DNA of 32,665 nucleotides, taken from assembly GCA_902533695.1 (NCBI GenBank), contig CACAMV010000010.1, forward strand, positions 1 through 32,665, in the 5' to 3' direction. The first letter of the stretch is position 1. Every line of letters starts with the position of its first letter. The stretch is from an uncultured SAR116 cluster alpha proteobacterium (GTDB lineage Bacteria > Pseudomonadota > Alphaproteobacteria > Puniceispirillales > Marisalimonadaceae). Positions 30,819 to 32,665 of this stretch are shown here, one piece after another. The notes under the pieces were generated by a model. The model was not told where the DNA came from, did not search any database, and saw nothing but the letters and a program-made list of their open reading frames with translations. The position numbers were made by a program, and so were the translations under genes.

Positions 30819-32054
30819 ATGACTTTTAAATCAGATTTTTTAAATATAATTAAAGAAAGAAATTTTATTCATCAAATTACAGACTTAGATCAATTAGATA
30901 ATGCTTTGTTTAAAGAATCTAAATGTGGCTACATAGGCTTTGACTGTACAGCCCCCTCATTACATGTGGGGTCAATGATACAAATAATGATGTTAAGATG
31001 GTTTCAAAAGTGTGGCCATAGACCGATAGTTTTAATGGGTGGTGGTACAACAAAAGTTGGTGATCCTTCTGGTAAAGATTTTGCACGACCTATTTTGTCA
31101 ATTGAAGAAATTGAAAAAAATAAACTGAATATTAAAAAAGTTTTTAATCAATTTTTAAAATTTGGTGATAATATTGATGATGGACTCATGATTGACAACT
31201 CTGAGTGGTTAGATAAACTAAATTATATTAGCTTTTTAAGGGAATATGGTTCATCTTTTTCTATAAATAAAATGCTCTCTCTTGAGAGTTTAAAGGTTAG
31301 ATTAGAAAGAGAACAAAACTTATCATTTTTAGAATTTAATTACCCAATCTTTCAAGCCTTTGACTTTTTAAAATTAAATGAAAAATTTGATTGTATCTTG
31401 CAAATGGGAGGATCTGATCAATGGGGAAACATAGTCAATGGAATAGATTTGATTAGAAAAAAAAATCAAAAACAAGCGTTTGGATTAACATCACCTCTTC
31501 TTACCACAAATAGTGGTGCTAAAATGGGAAAGTCTGAAAACGGTGCTGTATGGCTGAATAAAGATTATTTAAATGACTATGATTTTTGGCAATTTTGGAG
31601 AAATGTTGAAGATGCTGATGTATCTAAGTTTTTAAAACTTTTTACCGAGTTAGATTTAAACGAAATAGATAAATTAGAGAAATTGCATGGCTCAGACATA
31701 AATGAAGCAAAAATTATTTTAGCTAACGAAGTGACTAAGTTGTGTAGAGGTAAAAATGCGGCGATTGAATCCTCAAAAATTGCTAAAGATACATTTGAAA
31801 ATTCAAAGATAAATAAAAACTTACCATCAATAACAATTAAAGAAAAAGAAATTTCTATTATCAAAATTCTTAATGAATTAAATTTTTCAAAATCTAATGG
31901 TGAAGCAAGAAGATTGATTAGAGGCCAAGGAGTGAAATTAAATGATAATAAAATCAGTGATGAAGAGTTAGTCGTTAGGAACAATGATTTTTTAAATAAT
32001 AGTATTAAAATTTCTGTTGGTAAAAAAAAGCATGGTTTAGTTTTTTTTAAATAA
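30819..32054 (+). CDS. tyrS: Tyrosyl-tRNA synthetase
   Basis: Charges tRNA-Tyr. The 411-residue class I synthetase has the HIGH-equivalent HVGSM at 49-53, MGGGTTKVGDPSGKD following the first half of the fold, the tyrosine-pocket QMGGSDQWGN segment, and the KMSKS loop as KMGKS at 235-239. The C-terminus carries an S4 RNA-binding domain (GEARRLIRGQGVKLND) starting around residue 363. All the expected parts are present at normal length. The start is ATG 30819, without a strong ribosome site but 15 bases after the COG2945 gene. Its stop abuts that of the convergent AsmA-like gene with no spacer. The tyrS/AsmA-like neighbourhood is, as far as I recall, common in Alphaproteobacteria. Confidence 0.95.
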   Translation: MTFKSDFLNIIKERNFIHQITDLDQLDNALFKESKCGYIGFDCTAPSLHVGSMIQIMMLRWFQKCGHRPIVLMGGGTTKVGDPSGKDFARPILSIEEIEKNKLNIKKVFNQFLKFGDNIDDGLMIDNSEWLDKLNYISFLREYGSSFSINKMLSLESLKVRLEREQNLSFLEFNYPIFQAFDFLKLNEKFDCILQMGGSDQWGNIVNGIDLIRKKNQKQAFGLTSPLLTTNSGAKMGKSENGAVWLNKDYLNDYDFWQFWRNVEDADVSKFLKLFTELDLNEIDKLEKLHGSDINEAKIILANEVTKLCRGKNAAIESSKIAKDTFENSKINKNLPSITIKEKEISIIKILNELNFSKSNGEARRLIRGQGVKLNDNKISDEELVVRNNDFLNNSIKISVGKKKHGLVFFK

Positions 32055-32665
32055 TTATTTTTTATCGAATTCAAGTTTGTTTTGTTTTATCCAATCCCTT
32101 GAGAAAATGTCCCTCAAAATGCCAGGAGCAAATGACAGCTCATTTAGATCAACATTAAAATCATCAATGTCACCATTTATCTTAAACTGACCAGCTATAA
32201 TCCCACTCTTTTTTAAACCAGTTAATAATTCACCAACTGCTGGGACGACACTGAGAAATTTTGAAATTACTCTTATAGGAGCAATGCTTCCTGTAAAGTC
32301 TATTGCCCTAGTGCTTAAATTATATTTACCATTCAAAAATACACTTAAGGTTTCATTGTTAATTAAAATTTTTTCAAATAACATTTCCTGATTCTTTTTT
32401 CTAAATTTTGCTACACCTTCCTCAAAAGCAACTCCTTGACCAACAAACAAGGACTTGATACCTGAAAAGCCAAGAGAAGATAATGATTTGATTATTTTTG
32501 GGGCTTTTAAAACGCTAAAATTCTTACCTTTAATTAATCCTGTATATTCATTTAATTTTTTATTAGAAAATTGTATCTTTAAAGTCATGTCACCACTTCT
32601 GATTTTATTGGTAAATTTTAACGCTGATAAAAGCTTTCCTCCATCTTGAGTCTTAAAAATAATTT
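32055..32665 (-). CDS. AsmA-like / DUF3971 protein, C-terminal fragment (runs off the window)
   Basis: The minus strand is open from the stop at 32055 to the window edge, so this is the last 200 or so residues of a larger protein; the ATG at 32588 is internal. The segment has the repetitive strand pattern of AsmA-like C-terminal domains: GKYNLSTRAIDFTGSIAP, then SVVPAVGELLTG, GIIAGQFKINGDIDD and the closing ELSFAPGILRDIF. YhdP/AsmA-type proteins are long beta-groove proteins anchored in the inner membrane that are thought to carry phospholipids across the periplasm. The N-terminal anchor and most of the groove would lie to the right of this window. It is convergent with tyrS, with adjacent stop codons. 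Confidence 0.8.
   Translation of the reverse strand, partial: IIFKTQDGGKLLSALKFTNKIRSGDMTLKIQFSNKKLNEYTGLIKGKNFSVLKAPKIIKSLSSLGFSGIKSLFVGQGVAFEEGVAKFRKKNQEMLFEKILINNETLSVFLNGKYNLSTRAIDFTGSIAPIRVISKFLSVVPAVGELLTGLKKSGIIAGQFKINGDIDDFNVDLNELSFAPGILRDIFSRDWIKQNKLEFDKK

Noticed and set aside
31577-32074. Minus-strand reading frame of 165 codons
   Set aside because: It lies almost wholly within tyrS on the opposite strand; the Ser/Leu-rich product is a shadow of the tyrS codons.

Overview
The window reads as a contiguous chromosomal piece of an AT-rich (roughly 30% GC by eye, not counted), gene-dense, streamlined Alphaproteobacterium, most likely marine. The clues are an alphaproteobacterial-type elongator tRNA-Met, a COG2945 hydrolase, an adrenodoxin-type ferredoxin, an MnmA and an AsmA-like/DUF3971 protein of alphaproteobacterial style, very short spacers and end-to-end gene overlaps. 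Lineages such as SAR11/HIMB59/AEGEAN-169-like groups would fit, but I cannot assign one from this sequence alone. There is no phage, transposase or CRISPR array.

Layout. (1) 1-2135, minus strand: GAF-domain protein, a 103-aa unknown, a haloalkane-dehalogenase-like hydrolase and the first codons of a DUF952-like protein, packed as one operon. (2) 2220-3422: a ten-TM ArsP_2-type putative metal exporter. (3) 3545-9194: a catabolic block with an HSL-family esterase, L-fuconate dehydratase and FMN L-lactate dehydrogenase (two steps of the non-phosphorylating L-fucose route), a NIPSNAP protein, a tartrate/D-malate dehydrogenase and an SDR. (4) 9195-10066: sparse DNA holding one small unknown gene with a good promoter. 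(5) 10067-14481, minus strand: a very AT-rich run of SRAP/HMCES protein, GT2 glycosyltransferase, a degenerate nucleoside-phosphorylase-fold protein, an SPL-family radical SAM enzyme, an SDR and a secreted rhodanese. (6) 14604-18464: GMC oxidoreductase, then a complete TupABC tungstate ABC transporter. (7) 18514-20402: a divergent Lrp/AsnC regulator and O-acetylhomoserine sulfhydrylase (MetY type), with a three-box Lrp-like operator array between them. (8) 20527-26625: accessory-looking genes, comprising an unknown alpha/alpha-toroid-like protein, a sulfotransferase, two SDRs and a B12-binding radical SAM protein, ending at tRNA-Met. (9) 26965-32665: core housekeeping genes, with a minus operon cysE - ferredoxin - mnmA - VOC protein, then a COG2945 hydrolase, tyrS and the end of an AsmA-like protein.

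How the genes fit together. Sulfur assimilation recurs: serine O-acetyltransferase makes the cysteine precursor, MetY joins sulfide to O-acetylhomoserine, and MnmA consumes cysteine-derived sulfur for tRNA thiolation. The sugar-acid genes form a partial fucose/lactate route. The two most unusual regions are the SPL-type radical SAM cluster (10-14.5 kb) and the sulfotransferase/B12-radical-SAM block (20.5-26.6 kb). Neither has a function that I can name from sequence.
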